Positions 43,177 to 53,758 of a DNA stretch of 64,000 bases are shown here, piece by piece. Each line of letters begins with the position of its first letter. The stretch's first letter is position 1. The stretch lies in the NCBI RefSeq assembly GCF_035610345.1, contig NZ_CP141213.1:868001-932000 (forward strand). Reading direction: 5' to 3'. Origin of the DNA: Sinorhizobium meliloti. Lineage in GTDB: Bacteria > Pseudomonadota > Alphaproteobacteria > Rhizobiales > Rhizobiaceae. The position numbers and the translations under genes were made by a program. The notes under the pieces are model-generated. The model saw only the letters and a program-made list of their open reading frames with translations, was not told the origin of the DNA and ran no database searches.

Positions 43177-44406
43177 GTGACCGGGAAGCGCCTTCTTGCG
43201 ATCAACAACTATTTCTACCGCCGCGGCGGAGCGGAGGCGGTCTTCTTCGACCATATGAGCATGTTCGGCGAGATCGGCTGGGACATTGTTCCCTTCGCCA
43301 TGCAGCATGATCTCAACGACTCCTCGCCCTGGTCGGATTATTTCGTCTCGGAGATAGAATACGGCCGCCGAACCGGTCTCCTGCGGAAGGCCGTCCAGGC
43401 GGCGAGTGTCATCTATTCGCTCGAGGCGCAGCGCAATCTCGGCCGGCTCATAGAACGCGCCCGCCCTTCGGTCGCCCACGCGCACAATGTCTATCATCAC
43501 CTGTCGCCGGCGATCTTCTCGACCCTGAAAGCCGCCGGCATTCCGGTGGTGATGACGGTCCACGACCTGAAGCTCGCCTGCCCCTCCTACAAGATGCTTC
43601 GGGACGGCAGGGTATGCGAGGACTGTCGCGGCGGCAGGGTCTACAATGTCCTGCGTCATCGCTGCGTGAAGGGTTCGGCCCCTCTGAGCGCGGTGGTGCT
43701 CGCGGAAACGGTGCTGCACCGCTTGCTCGGGCTCTACCGCGACAAGGTGGACCGGCTGGTCGTGCCAAGCCGCTTCTATCTGGAAAAGCTCGCCGAATGG
43801 GGCTGGCCGCGCGAGAAGATGGTTCATATCGCCAATTTCGTCGATGTCACGGCTCTTTCCGGTGATTGGCCGGAGGGCGATTATTTCGCCTTTGCCGGCC
43901 GGTTGGCGCCGGAAAAGGGCCTCACGACCCTGATCAAAGCGGCGGCTTTGTCGAACCAGCGGCTGGTCATCGCCGGCACCGGTCCGGAGGAGCAAACACT
44001 TCGCCGCCTCGCGGCCGAGCTCAAGGCGGACGTGACTTTCGCCGGCTATCTCTCGGGCGAGAAGCTGCACAAGTTGATCGGCGAGTCCCGCGCGCTCGTG
44101 CTGCCGTCGGAATGGTACGAAAACGCGCCGATCAGCGTGCTCGAAACCTACGCGCTTCGGCGCCCGGTGATCGGCGCGGCGATCGGCGGCATTCCGGAAA
44201 TGGTCAGGGAAGGCGAGACCGGTCTGCTTGCGGCTCCGGGGGACGCCGGGGACCTCGCCAGAGCCCTGTGCGAAATGGCGGCACTTTCGCCGACGGAACG
44301 CGCCCGCATGGGGGCGGCCGCCCGGTCCTGGGTCGCGAGCGAATTCTCCGCCGCCGCCTACCGCGAGAGGACGCTCGAGCTTTATGGGGCGATCGGCGCG
44401 GCCTGA
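43177..44406 (+). CDS. Glycosyltransferase family 4
   Basis: 409 residues. The N-terminal acceptor domain begins LLAINNYFYRRGGAEAVFFD, and the C-terminal nucleotide-sugar domain has FAGRLAPEKGLTTLI and the EX7E-type segment LVLPSEWYENAPISVLETYA. It is a retaining GT-B enzyme that adds a sugar to the lipid-linked repeat. The GTG start at 43177 has aaggagg 5 nt upstream. A Cys-containing loop CEDCRGG may bind metal, as in some relatives. Confidence 0.9.
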   Translation: MTGKRLLAINNYFYRRGGAEAVFFDHMSMFGEIGWDIVPFAMQHDLNDSSPWSDYFVSEIEYGRRTGLLRKAVQAASVIYSLEAQRNLGRLIERARPSVAHAHNVYHHLSPAIFSTLKAAGIPVVMTVHDLKLACPSYKMLRDGRVCEDCRGGRVYNVLRHRCVKGSAPLSAVVLAETVLHRLLGLYRDKVDRLVVPSRFYLEKLAEWGWPREKMVHIANFVDVTALSGDWPEGDYFAFAGRLAPEKGLTTLIKAAALSNQRLVIAGTGPEEQTLRRLAAELKADVTFAGYLSGEKLHKLIGESRALVLPSEWYENAPISVLETYALRRPVIGAAIGGIPEMVREGETGLLAAPGDAGDLARALCEMAALSPTERARMGAAARSWVASEFSAAAYRERTLELYGAIGAA

Positions 44407-44422
44407 GGCTTCTCCTCCGATC

Positions 44423-44442
44423 CTCATTCCTGTGACGAGCAC
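44423..44442. repeat. Fragment of intergenic mosaic repeat
   Basis: A 20-bp piece ctcattcctgtgacgagcac of the repeat arm seen complete at 17715-17829 and 56047-56162. It lies in the 167-bp gap inside the EPS operon. Confidence 0.5.
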
Positions 44443-44573
44443 ATTCGCAACGCTCGCCCATCACCGTCTGATTTTCGGTCAGACCTCTACGAATCTAATG
44501 ACCGTCTTACCGGGATGGTAAGTCTTCTGCTCGTAAAAGATGCGAATTGGGTTATCGCTGGGGCGCAACAACC

Positions 44574-45803
44574 ATGAGCAGAAGATCGGGGGTTTCCCGA
44601 GATCGACCTTCGGCAGGGCCGGATGCGTCGGCAATGCCGGGCGGGGCAACCGCGAGCATGCCTGCAAGAGCTTATCGTGCACTGCCGATAGAGCGCCGCC
44701 GCGTGATGATGCTCGGGCTTCGTGGCATTCCGAACGTTCAGGGCGGCGTCGAAAAGCACGTGGAGATGCTCGCAGGCAGGCTGGTCGCGCATGGTTGGGA
44801 TGTCGAGGTCGTCGGACGCCGGCGCTATCTTCCGGTTCCCGCGCCGCAATCCTGGAACGGAATTCGCGTCACTCCCCTCTGGTCTCCACGTATGATGGCG
44901 CTCGAGGCCATCGTCCATACCTTCCTCGGTGTATGCTATGCGGCGCTGCGGCGCCCGGATATCCTGCACATCCACGCCGTCGGCCCGGCGCTCCTGGTAC
45001 CGCTCGCCCGGCTGATGCGCCTGAACGTCGTCGTGACCCACCACGGCTACGACTACGACCGACAGAAATGGGGGGCTTTCGCCAGGAGGATGTTGCGAGC
45101 GGGTGAACGCATGGGCATGCGGCTCGCGCAAGGCCGTATCGCAATCTCCAGGGATATCGCCGACACGATGGGCGAACGCTATCGCGTACCGGTGTCTTTG
45201 GTGCCGAATGGCGTCACCGTTTCGCGCCCCAGCGGCGAAACCGGCATTCTCGGCGAATTCCGTCTGTTGCGACGGCGCTATATCCTGCTTGCGGCGCGGC
45301 TTGTTCCGGAGAAGCGGCAGATCGATCTCATCCAGGCATATGCAAAACTTGAAAATAGCGGATTCGATCTCGTGCTTGCGGGCGGTGCGGAATTCGCGGG
45401 CGCCTACGAAGAGGAAGTACGGGCGCTGGCCAGCCGCGTGCCGGGCGTCGTCCTGACGGGGTTCCAGACTGGCGATCGCCTGGCGGAACTCTTCGCCAAT
45501 GCGGCGCTCTTCGTGCTGCCGTCGAGCCATGAAGGCATGCCGATCGCGCTTCTGGAGGCGATGGCCCATGGTCTCCCGGTTCTGGCAAGCGACATCGTTG
45601 CCAACCGGCAACTCGGCCTGCCCGCCGACGATTATTTTCCGCTGGGGAACGTCGACGCGCTTTCGTCTGCCATCGCCAGAAAGATCGCCAATCCCCCCGA
45701 CGAACAAGAGGTGCTCGCGCAGACCGAGCGCGTCGAAACCGTCTATAGCTGGTCGAGCGTGGCACTGAAGACGCTCGACGTCTACCGGGCGGTGACGAAA
45801 TGA
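44574..45803 (+). CDS. Glycosyltransferase family 4
   Basis: 409 residues. The GT-B N-terminal motif is MMLGLRGIPNVQGGVEKHVE, with LHIHAVGPALLVPLARL and VTHHGYDYDRQKWG. The donor domain holds LLAARLVPEKRQIDLI and the segment FVLPSSHEGMPIALLEAMA. The N-terminal 40 residues before the GT domain are rich in Arg/Ser/Pro, and the start is uncertain (ATG 44574 chosen; 44547 and a site near 44704 are options). The stop overlaps the VanZ-like gene by ATGA. Confidence 0.88.
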   Translation: MSRRSGVSRDRPSAGPDASAMPGGATASMPARAYRALPIERRRVMMLGLRGIPNVQGGVEKHVEMLAGRLVAHGWDVEVVGRRRYLPVPAPQSWNGIRVTPLWSPRMMALEAIVHTFLGVCYAALRRPDILHIHAVGPALLVPLARLMRLNVVVTHHGYDYDRQKWGAFARRMLRAGERMGMRLAQGRIAISRDIADTMGERYRVPVSLVPNGVTVSRPSGETGILGEFRLLRRRYILLAARLVPEKRQIDLIQAYAKLENSGFDLVLAGGAEFAGAYEEEVRALASRVPGVVLTGFQTGDRLAELFANAALFVLPSSHEGMPIALLEAMAHGLPVLASDIVANRQLGLPADDYFPLGNVDALSSAIARKIANPPDEQEVLAQTERVETVYSWSSVALKTLDVYRAVTK

Positions 45804-46189
45804 ATGTCAGGCGCATCGCATCGGTACTTGCGTGGCTGCTTCTTGGCGTCATTGCCTATTCGACCCTCTCTCCGCTCGACCTGCGTCCGCACATGGGCAG
45901 CTCGGTGCAGCTTGAACGGTTCGGAGCATTCGGGCTGACGGGTCTCATGTTCGCGATCGCCTATCCCCGGCACGTGCTTGCCGTTCTGGCGGCTATGCTC
46001 GCGGCGGCAATCGGGCTGGAACTCACGCAGATGCTCGCCGCCGACCGCCATGCACGGTTGATCGATCTTTCGGTCAAAATGGCGGGGGCGGGCTGCGGTG
46101 TCGGCGCCGGCTGGCTGCTCGTCCGCCTTTGGCACCGGTTCCAGCCGAAAATCGCGGGCATGAACCAAAGCGCAAACCACCGCGGATAG
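45800..46189 (+). CDS. VanZ-like membrane protein
   Basis: 129 residues with three or four membrane helices. The motif LERFGAFGLTGLMFAIAYPR and the later ELTQMLAADRHARLIDLSVK match VanZ-like proteins of proteobacterial polysaccharide loci. The biochemical role is unknown. It is coupled to the preceding glycosyltransferase by a 4-bp overlap and followed 29 bp later by the GT2 gene. Confidence 0.82.
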   Translation: MNVRRIASVLAWLLLGVIAYSTLSPLDLRPHMGSSVQLERFGAFGLTGLMFAIAYPRHVLAVLAAMLAAAIGLELTQMLAADRHARLIDLSVKMAGAGCGVGAGWLLVRLWHRFQPKIAGMNQSANHRG

Positions 46190-46218
46190 ACCTTCGCCGC
46201 GCGATTTTGGGGGCTCTC

Positions 46219-47262
46219 TTGACCATATCCATCATCATCAAGACATTGAATGAAGAGAAGCGGATTACCGCAACCGTCGAGAGCGCGCTCGCAGCGCTTC
46301 AGGACATGGGCGGCGAGGTCATCATCGCCGACAGCGGCTCCTGCGACCGCACGGTCGAGATCGCCTCGCAGTATCCCGTCATCATCGCCCAGATCGCCCC
46401 GCCCGCGCGACCGAGCTGCGGCATCGGCCCGCAGCTCGGCTTCCAGCATTCCCGCCATGATTACGTCTGTCTCATCGACGGCGACATGCTGCTCGACGCT
46501 GCCTTCCTCAAAGACGCCGTCCGCTTCCTGGCCGACAATCCGGCCATGGCAGGCGTTACCGGACATGTGGAGGAAATGCACATCTCGAACCTCGAATTCG
46601 CGCGCCGCGTCAGCCGCAATGCGCCCGAGAACCGGACGGGTCCGATCGATCGCATGAACGGCGGCGGGCTCTACAGGCGCACAGCCGTCGAGGACGTCGG
46701 CTACCTCTCGGACCGCAACCTGCACGGCTACGAGGAATTCGATCTCGGCATCCGCCTCAGAAGTGCCGGCTGGAGGCTTTACCGGCTCGACCGCCGTTTC
46801 GTCCAGCACTTCGGCCACACGGTCAATTCCTACCGGCTGCTCGTTCGACGCTGGAAGACCAAATATCTCTACGGGATAGGCGAGCTTCTGCGCGCTTCTC
46901 TCGGCAAGCCCTATTTCTTTCAGCTGTTGCGGGAACTGCCGGAGCTGAAACTCTGGGCTCTCGTCTATCTCTGGTGGCTCGCCTGCCTCGGCCTGATCCT
47001 GCTGCTGCCCGATACGCTCATGTCCCTCGCCGCCGTCTGCGCGAGTTTCGCGGCCGCCGTTCTCGCCGTCAGCTTCCGAAAGGGCGGCCTCAGCATGGGC
47101 CTCTATACGGTCGTCGCCTGGTTCTTCCATGCGGCAGCGCTTCCTGTCGGCTTCCTGCGAACCCGGCGGCTGCCTGCCGAACCGATCGAAAGCACGATCC
47201 TCGCAAAGGCCCCTCCCGGGGAGTCCTCTCCCCGTGAACCGGTTCTCGGAAAGACGGCATGA
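46219..47262 (+). CDS. Glycosyltransferase family 2 with C-terminal membrane helices
   Basis: 347 residues. The GT-A domain begins ISIIIKTLNEEKRITATVES and has IADSGSCDRT, the DXD-like metal motif in LIDGDMLL and the acceptor region MNGGGLYRR. Membrane helices near residues 250-270 and 280-320 anchor it. The TTG start at 46219 is chosen: ggggg lies 6-8 nt upstream and the GT fold begins at once; no ATG is placed reasonably. Its stop overlaps the glycosidase start (ATGA). Confidence 0.87.
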   Translation: MTISIIIKTLNEEKRITATVESALAALQDMGGEVIIADSGSCDRTVEIASQYPVIIAQIAPPARPSCGIGPQLGFQHSRHDYVCLIDGDMLLDAAFLKDAVRFLADNPAMAGVTGHVEEMHISNLEFARRVSRNAPENRTGPIDRMNGGGLYRRTAVEDVGYLSDRNLHGYEEFDLGIRLRSAGWRLYRLDRRFVQHFGHTVNSYRLLVRRWKTKYLYGIGELLRASLGKPYFFQLLRELPELKLWALVYLWWLACLGLILLLPDTLMSLAAVCASFAAAVLAVSFRKGGLSMGLYTVVAWFFHAAALPVGFLRTRRLPAEPIESTILAKAPPGESSPREPVLGKTA

Positions 47263-49418
47263 GGAGGCCATCGCTCGCGGCGGCGCTGCTTTGCACGTGG
47301 CTTTCCCCGGCCGCAAGTGCCTCTGAATGGGTGCCGGTTCGCGAGGTCTCGCTCGAAGTCCGCGCCGGCAGTCCGCTCGATTTCTCGTCCTTGCTGCCGA
47401 ACGCTTCGATCGACGCGAACAGCCGCCTCGTTGCAGGTCCGGATGGCCGGCTGGCCTTTGCCAGGGCGCCGGAACAACCGGTCAGAATGTTATGCGCGTC
47501 GCTCGCCTGGAGTCCGGCATCCGGCGGCTTTCCGGACCATGACGGCGCCGAGCGCTACGCCCGCCAGCTTGCGATGCACGGATACAACATCGCCCGGCTC
47601 CATTTCGTCGATGCCAGCCTTATGTTCGGCAGGCAGAAGGATTTCGATTTCGATCCGGAGACGCTGGATCGTGTCCATTACCTGCTGGCGGCGCTGAAGC
47701 GCAACGGCATCTACTGGATCATCGATGGACTTTCGTCTCCGCGCGGCGCCTACGGCGGCCACGACGACCGATGGGACGCAAAAGGCGATCTCAAGCTCCG
47801 GCTGCACCTCGACGAAGAGGCCGTTGCGCACTGGAGCAAGCTGCAGGAGACGTTTCTCGCGAGCGTCAATCCCTATACGGGGACGGCGACCATCCGCGAC
47901 GACGCGCTCGCGCTGGTGATCCTTGCCAATGAAAACGGCATGGAGTTCGACAGCGTCGTGCGTGAGCGGCCCGAAAAGCCCGCCTATGACGAGGCGCTGG
48001 CGGAACCATTCAACCGCTGGCTTTCGGCACGCTACGGCACGACGGAAGCGCTCGCGAGCGCCTGGGGAGATCTCGGTGCCGACGAGCGGGTCGAAACGGC
48101 ATCGGTGAGGCTTCCCGCCAATCGCTACGCAGACGGTCCGCGGATGCGCGATCTCCAGGCCTTCTTCGCCGAGACCGAGCGCGCCTCCGCCGCACGCATG
48201 AGCCAGGTCCTGCGCGATTTGGGCTATCGCGGCCTGATCAGCACCTACAACAATTGGCCGACGGTGCAGACGGCGCTCAGCCGGCGCGATCTCGACGCCG
48301 TGACCATGAACACCTATCACGATTGGGTCGGGGGTTATTCTGCGGGAAGCGCTTTGACGCAGGCAAGTTCGCTTGCAGACGGCGCCAACTACATGCGCAT
48401 GATCGCCGCGGCGCGGTGGCTTGGAAAACCTTTCATCGTCAGCGAATACGACCATCTCTTCTGGAACCGCTATCGCTACGAGGCGGGCCTGACAATGCCG
48501 GCCTACGCTGCACTCCAGGGCTGGGACGTGCTTTGCCGTCACGGCCACGGGCCGATCGCGCTCGCCTATGGCGAACCGTTTCCGCACAAGAAGGCGATGC
48601 TTCCCTATGCGATTGCGCTCGATCCCGTGGCGCGTGCCGGCGAGACGCTCAGCGCACTCGTCTTTCGTCGCGGCGACGTGACGACCTCCGCCATTACGAT
48701 CCCCTTCCCAATTCGCGGCGAGGAGGATCTCGGCGAGGACATGCAGGCCCGCGAGCCGGAGCGACTGACCGATCTGGCGCTGGTCGGGCGCATCGGCCTG
48801 CTGCGGGCAGACCCGACCGGTGGAGAAAGCGGTGTCACGCAACCACGCGACCGGGACGCCCGAACAATCCTTGCCGCACTCCGCGACGAACATATGCTCG
48901 CGACCGAAAATCGCACCGACACCACAAGCGGAGTTTACGAAAGCGATACAGGCCAGGTCCAGCTCGACCGCCGGGCAGGGCAGCTCCGTGTTTCGACGCC
49001 CGCTACGGAAGCTGCAGCCTTCTCCTCTCTGCGTGAACCGATCGATCTCGGTCTCATGCGCATCGGACAGGCGGACGGCAACGGTCTCGTGGCGCTTTCG
49101 GCTATCGACGCTGAAGGCACGCTTTCCGAAAGCCGGCGCCTGCTTTTGATCTTTGCAACAGATGCGCAGAACACCGGCATGGTCTTTCGCGACAGCGAAG
49201 AGAAGGTGATCGAGGATTTCGGCGCGCTGCCGGCGAGAATCCGGAAGGGCTATGTCGATCTCGAACTGGCACGAACCGCTGCCAGATGGAGCGTGTCACC
49301 GGTAGGCCTGGACGGCACCGTCTATCCGCCCGTCGACAGCGGCAGCGGGCGCGTCGCCTTCCGCCTCTCGAACGACACGCCCTATGGGCCCACTCCCTAT
49401 TTTCTCGTGGAGATGTAG
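47259..49418 (+). CDS. Exported glycoside hydrolase-like protein
   Basis: 719 residues. A Sec signal (SLAAALLCTWLSPAASAS) precedes a clan-A type barrel. The likely acid/base Glu is in VILANENGMEF (about residue 228) and the nucleophile Glu in PFIVSEYDHLFWNR (about residue 396). NIARLHFVDAS and YNNWPT are typical of GH5-like cellulase/mannanase relatives. A beta-rich C-terminal part has no known name to me. As the last gene of the EPS operon it may trim or release the polymer in the periplasm or outside. It has a 4-bp overlap with the GT2 gene. Confidence 0.82.
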   Translation: MRRPSLAAALLCTWLSPAASASEWVPVREVSLEVRAGSPLDFSSLLPNASIDANSRLVAGPDGRLAFARAPEQPVRMLCASLAWSPASGGFPDHDGAERYARQLAMHGYNIARLHFVDASLMFGRQKDFDFDPETLDRVHYLLAALKRNGIYWIIDGLSSPRGAYGGHDDRWDAKGDLKLRLHLDEEAVAHWSKLQETFLASVNPYTGTATIRDDALALVILANENGMEFDSVVRERPEKPAYDEALAEPFNRWLSARYGTTEALASAWGDLGADERVETASVRLPANRYADGPRMRDLQAFFAETERASAARMSQVLRDLGYRGLISTYNNWPTVQTALSRRDLDAVTMNTYHDWVGGYSAGSALTQASSLADGANYMRMIAAARWLGKPFIVSEYDHLFWNRYRYEAGLTMPAYAALQGWDVLCRHGHGPIALAYGEPFPHKKAMLPYAIALDPVARAGETLSALVFRRGDVTTSAITIPFPIRGEEDLGEDMQAREPERLTDLALVGRIGLLRADPTGGESGVTQPRDRDARTILAALRDEHMLATENRTDTTSGVYESDTGQVQLDRRAGQLRVSTPATEAAAFSSLREPIDLGLMRIGQADGNGLVALSAIDAEGTLSESRRLLLIFATDAQNTGMVFRDSEEKVIEDFGALPARIRKGYVDLELARTAARWSVSPVGLDGTVYPPVDSGSGRVAFRLSNDTPYGPTPYFLVEM

Positions 49419-49420
49419 GC

Positions 49421-52400
49421 TCAGCCGGCAGCGCCCCGGTCGTGTCCGGCGGGCTGAGCCGGTTCGGCTCCCTCTTGGTTCCTGGCATCTTCTGCCGCAT
49501 CGCCTGCCGTGTGTGACGACAGGCCGGCGAGCTTGTGCCCCCTCTCGCGCAGCCACTGGAATACGACATAGAGCGCCGGAATGATGAAAATTCCGAGGAG
49601 CGATGCGGCGAGCATGCCCCCGGCAACCCCCGTACCGACGGCACGGCGGCTGAGCATGCCGGCGCCCTCGGCCGTGACGAGCGGGATCAGCCCCATGATG
49701 AAGGCGAAGCTGGTCATCATCACCGCACGGAAACGGGTACGCGCGCCCTCCACGGCGGCATCGACGATCGGCACCCCCTTCTCCCGCTGGAACTTGGCGA
49801 ATTCGACGATCAGGATCGCGTTCTTGGACGCGAGTGCGATCAGCACGACGAGGCCGATCTGGGCATAGATGTCGAAGGAGAGCCCTGCCAGCAGCACGGC
49901 GACGAGAGCGCCTGCTACGCCGACGGAGACCGAAAGCAGAACCGGTATGGGGATCGTCCAGCTTTCGTAAAGAGCCACGAGGAAGAGATAGGCGAAGAAC
50001 AGGGCCAGTGCGAGGATCACCGTCGTCTGGCCCGCGGCTTCGAGTTCCTGCAGTGCCGTCCCCGTCCACTCGAAGCTGTAGCCCGGCGGCAGCGTGGCGG
50101 CGGAGACCTGTTCCATTGCGGCCAGCGCCTCACCCGAGGAGACGCCCGGGGCCGGCTGGCCGTTGAGCGTGATGGAGCGGTAATTGTTGTACCGCACGAT
50201 CGATTGCGGCCCGACGATGTAGTCCACGCGCGCGACCGAGGCCACGGGGACCATATGGCCCGCGGCATTGCGTACATGCAGCCGGGAGATGTCGTCGACG
50301 GCATCGCGATCCGCTTCGGCCGCCTGCATGGTGACTTTCCAGCTCCGGCCGAAAAGATTGAAGTCGTTGACGTAATAGGATCCGAGCGTGCCCTGCAGCG
50401 TCGCGAAAAGATCGCTCACAGAGACCCCGAGCGCCTGCAGGCGATCGCGGTCGAGATCCAGATAGAGCTGCGGCGAGCTCGCCGAATAGGTGCTGAATGT
50501 AGGTCCGAGCTGCGGGTTCTGGTTGGCGGCCACCATCAATCCGCCTGCCGTCGCGGCAAGCTCGGCCGGCGATCGGCCCTGGAGGTCAAGCAGCTGATAC
50601 TCGAAGCCGGAGCCGGTGCCGAGACCGATAATGGGCGGCAGGTTGAAGGCGAAAACCTGGGCATTGCGGATTGCCGCACCCTTGGCCATCACCGTGCCGA
50701 TCGCGGCATTGACAGATGCGCTTTCGCTCTGGCGTTCGGCGAAGGGCTTCATGGTCACGATCGCGAACGCGCTGCTGGATTTGGCGATTCCGTCGAGGAA
50801 GCTGTAGCCGGTGACGGTCGTGACGTTCGCCACGCCCTCGATTTCGCCGAGCATTGTTTCGACCTCGCGCACCACGGCGTCGGTCCTGTTGAAGGAGGCA
50901 CCTTCCGGAAGGCGGATTTCGGCAAAGAAGGCGCCTTGATCCTCGCTGGGGAGGAACCCGGTCGGCACGACCCGGAACAGCCAGCCGCTGGCGCCGATCG
51001 CAACGGCAAGGAGGACCAAGCCGATGACGGCCCTGCGCGCAATGCCGCCTGCGACATGCGCATAGCCGTTGCGGGTACGGTCGATACCCCGGGAAATCCA
51101 TCCAAGGACGCCGCGCTTCGGCCCGTGATGGGGCTTCAGGAGGATCGCGCAGAGGGCCGGGCTGAGGGTCAGTGCGTTAATCGCGGAAATGACCATCGAC
51201 ACCGAGACGGCGACGGCGAACTGCTGGAAGAGCTGCCCGCTCAGGCCAGGAATGAATGCCACCGGTACGAACACCGAAAGCAGCACGAGGGTGATGGCGA
51301 CGATCGCCCCGGTGATTTCCCCCATGGCGAGGCGCGCGGCCTGCGCCGCGCTCATGCCGGGGTTTTCCTCCATGACGCGCTCGACGTTTTCCACCACCAC
51401 GATCGCATCGTCGACGACGATGCCGATGGCGAGCACCAGCGCCAGAAGCGAAACCGTGTTCAGCGAAAAGCCCATCGCCAGGATCACGGCGAAGGTGCCG
51501 ACGAGCGCCACCGGAACGGCGATGAGCGGAATCAGTGTTGCGCGCCAATTGCCGAGAAAGAGGAAGACGACGACGATGACGAGTGCGAAGGCTTCGAACA
51601 GGGTGTGCTCGACATTCTCCACGCTCGCCTCGACGAAATCGGACGTGTCGTAGGAGACCGTATAGGTGAGCCCCTCCGGGAAGGCCTGGGCCAGGCGCTC
51701 CATCGCCTGCTGCACGCCCTCCGTGGCGGCGAGCGCATTGGCGCCCGGCGCCTGATAGGTGCCGATCATCGCCACGGGCTTGCCGTTGATGCGGGCGGTG
51801 GAGTCGGAGGTCACAGAACCCAGTTCGACGCGCGCGACGTCGCGGATGCGCACGAAGGACCCGTCCGCCTCTGCCCGAAGCACGACGTCCTCGAACTGGG
51901 CGGGATCGGTGAGCCGGCCCTGCGTCTGTATGTTCAGCTGGAACAGCGGATCGTCGGTCATCGGCTGCGCGCCGATGCGGCCGATCGCCGCCTGGACGTT
52001 CTGGGTCTTCAGGGCGTTGACCACATCCGTCGGCGTCAGCCCCAGATTGGTCAGCCGATCGATGTCGAGGACGATCCGCATCGAATAGTCCTGGGCACCG
52101 AAGAGCGTCGCGTCGCCGACCCCCGGCACGCGCTTGATCGTGTCGAGCACGTTGATCGTGGCGTAGTTCGAGAGGAACAGATTGTCGAACTCGTCATTCT
52201 CGCCGTGGATGGCGATCACCTGCATGAGCGAGGATGACTGCTTCTTGACGCTGACGCCGCTCTGCTTGACTTCGGCCGGCAGCACCGGCTCGGCAAGCGC
52301 GACGCGGTTCTGCACGTTGACGGTGGCGATATCCGGATCGGTGCCGACGGCAAAGGTCACCGTCAGCGAGTAGGTCCCGTCGGCGCCGCTCGTCGATTTC

Positions 52401-52636
52401 ATGTAGAGCATGTTGTCGACGCCGACGACCTTGCTTTCCAACGGCTGAGCGACGGTGGCCTCGACCACGTCGGCGCCTGCGCCGGGATAGCTCGCGGTCA
52501 CGCTGACTTGCGGCGGGACGATATCGGGGAACTGTGCAATCGGCAGCCTCGTCAGGGCGATCAGCCCCGCGAGCGTGAGCACGATGGAAATGACCGCGGC
52601 AAAGCGCGGACGATCGATGAAGATCCCGGAGATCAT
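49421..52636 (-). CDS. RND multidrug efflux transporter (HAE1/AcrB family)
   Basis: 1071 residues, the full length for HAE1 transporters. Twelve membrane helices are arranged as two repeats with large periplasmic loops. The proton-relay aspartates lie in helix 4 ([20 protein letters not shown]) and the Lys in helix 10 ([18 protein letters not shown]). It pumps drugs or lipophilic compounds using proton flow, with the adaptor encoded 3 bp upstream. No outer-membrane TolC gene or TetR/LysR regulator lies beside the pair. The C-terminal tail is long and rich in Ala, Glu and Gly. A 900-codon open frame on the other strand is a shadow. Confidence 0.95.
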   Translation of the reverse strand: MISGIFIDRPRFAAVISIVLTLAGLIALTRLPIAQFPDIVPPQVSVTASYPGAGADVVEATVAQPLESKVVGVDNMLYMKSTSGADGTYSLTVTFAVGTDPDIATVNVQNRVALAEPVLPAEVKQSGVSVKKQSSSLMQVIAIHGENDEFDNLFLSNYATINVLDTIKRVPGVGDATLFGAQDYSMRIVLDIDRLTNLGLTPTDVVNALKTQNVQAAIGRIGAQPMTDDPLFQLNIQTQGRLTDPAQFEDVVLRAEADGSFVRIRDVARVELGSVTSDSTARINGKPVAMIGTYQAPGANALAATEGVQQAMERLAQAFPEGLTYTVSYDTSDFVEASVENVEHTLFEAFALVIVVVFLFLGNWRATLIPLIAVPVALVGTFAVILAMGFSLNTVSLLALVLAIGIVVDDAIVVVENVERVMEENPGMSAAQAARLAMGEITGAIVAITLVLLSVFVPVAFIPGLSGQLFQQFAVAVSVSMVISAINALTLSPALCAILLKPHHGPKRGVLGWISRGIDRTRNGYAHVAGGIARRAVIGLVLLAVAIGASGWLFRVVPTGFLPSEDQGAFFAEIRLPEGASFNRTDAVVREVETMLGEIEGVANVTTVTGYSFLDGIAKSSSAFAIVTMKPFAERQSESASVNAAIGTVMAKGAAIRNAQVFAFNLPPIIGLGTGSGFEYQLLDLQGRSPAELAATAGGLMVAANQNPQLGPTFSTYSASSPQLYLDLDRDRLQALGVSVSDLFATLQGTLGSYYVNDFNLFGRSWKVTMQAAEADRDAVDDISRLHVRNAAGHMVPVASVARVDYIVGPQSIVRYNNYRSITLNGQPAPGVSSGEALAAMEQVSAATLPPGYSFEWTGTALQELEAAGQTTVILALALFFAYLFLVALYESWTIPIPVLLSVSVGVAGALVAVLLAGLSFDIYAQIGLVVLIALASKNAILIVEFAKFQREKGVPIVDAAVEGARTRFRAVMMTSFAFIMGLIPLVTAEGAGMLSRRAVGTGVAGGMLAASLLGIFIIPALYVVFQWLRERGHKLAGLSSHTAGDAAEDARNQEGAEPAQPAGHDRGAAG

Positions 52637-52639
52637 GGC

Positions 52640-53758
52640 TCAGCCACCCGTCGTGGTTGCGGCGACGGCGTCCACCACGATGCCCGGCCGGACCTTGCCC
52701 ACACCCTCGGTTATGACGTTTTCTCCCTCCTTCAGTCCCTTGGCGACGACGGCCTGGCCGCGGCTGGAGCGGCTGACGTCGACGCGGCGAAGCTCGACCT
52801 TGGAGTTGGCGTCGACCACCATGACAAAGGCGCCCTGCTGGTCGCGCTGGACCGCCTGTTGCGGTACGGCCAGCACGTCCTGCCGATCGGACTGCTCGAG
52901 AACGACCCTGACGAGCGTCCCGTCGAGAAGCGTCCCACGGGGATTGGGAAACTCGGCGCGAACCGTAACGGTGTCGGTCCCTTGCGAGACCGTGCTCGCG
53001 ACGAAGTCTATTGTGCCTTTCTCCGGGTAATCGGTACCGTTCGGAAGCGTGATGCTGACATTGGCGCCGCCGGACATCTCACCCTTTTCGACGCGCTCGC
53101 GGTAGGAGAAATAAAGGGATGTCGCGACGGGAAACTCGACATAGATCGGGTCGAGACGCGTCAGCGTCACGAGCGCTCCGCTGTCCGGCGTGACCAGGGC
53201 GCCGACATCGACGCTGGTCAGGCCGACGACGCCATCGAACGGCGCGAGGATCTTCGTGTAGGAAAGATTGAGCTCGGCATTCTGCTTACTGCCCTTGAGG
53301 CGCAGTATATCGGCCTCGGCCTTTTTCAGTTGCGCATTCGCAGTGTCGAGCGTCGCCTGCGCGACGGTATTGGTGGAGATCAACCGCTGGGCACGGTCAC
53401 GTTCGAGAACGGCGAGGTCCCGTTGAGCCTCCGCTGCCGCGATCGAACCGTCGATCTCCTGCAGCGCGGCGCGATAGGCACCGTCTTCCACCTGGTAAAG
53501 GACTGTTCCCGCCGAGACCTTCTGCCCATCCTCGAAATTGACCTTCTCGAGGAATCCGGACACGCGGGCGCGGATGTCCACCTTTTGAACAGCGACGACC
53601 TTGCCGGTCAGGCCGACGCTTTCGCGCAGGTCCATGACCGCGGCCGGCGCGACGGTAACCGAGGGAGGCGGCTGTTGCGCCTGCGCATTTCCCGCCATGA
53701 CGCTGACGGCGAGCAGTCCGCAAGTCAGACCGGCAGCCAGAATTCTCGAAACACGCAT
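52640..53758 (-). CDS. RND efflux periplasmic adaptor (membrane fusion protein)
   Basis: 372 residues. A Sec signal ends near GNAQAQ. The biotinyl-lipoyl hairpin starts VDIRARVSGFLEKVNFEDGQ, with an alpha-helical coiled coil (AEAQRDLAVLERDRAQRLI to KKAEADILRLKGS) and a beta-barrel domain with APFDGVVGLTSVDVGALV. It links the RND pump to an outer-membrane channel. ggggag precedes the ATG at 53758. The transporter gene follows after 3 bp. Confidence 0.93.
   Translation of the reverse strand: MRVSRILAAGLTCGLLAVSVMAGNAQAQQPPPSVTVAPAAVMDLRESVGLTGKVVAVQKVDIRARVSGFLEKVNFEDGQKVSAGTVLYQVEDGAYRAALQEIDGSIAAAEAQRDLAVLERDRAQRLISTNTVAQATLDTANAQLKKAEADILRLKGSKQNAELNLSYTKILAPFDGVVGLTSVDVGALVTPDSGALVTLTRLDPIYVEFPVATSLYFSYRERVEKGEMSGGANVSITLPNGTDYPEKGTIDFVASTVSQGTDTVTVRAEFPNPRGTLLDGTLVRVVLEQSDRQDVLAVPQQAVQRDQQGAFVMVVDANSKVELRRVDVSRSSRGQAVVAKGLKEGENVITEGVGKVRPGIVVDAVAATTTGG

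Noticed and set aside
49535..52237. 900-codon open frame on the plus strand opposite the RND transporter gene
   Set aside because: It mirrors the third-position GC bias of the real gene, has Arg/Asp/Glu/His-rich low-complexity content, no ribosome site and no recognisable family. The minus-strand transporter is full length with all motifs.
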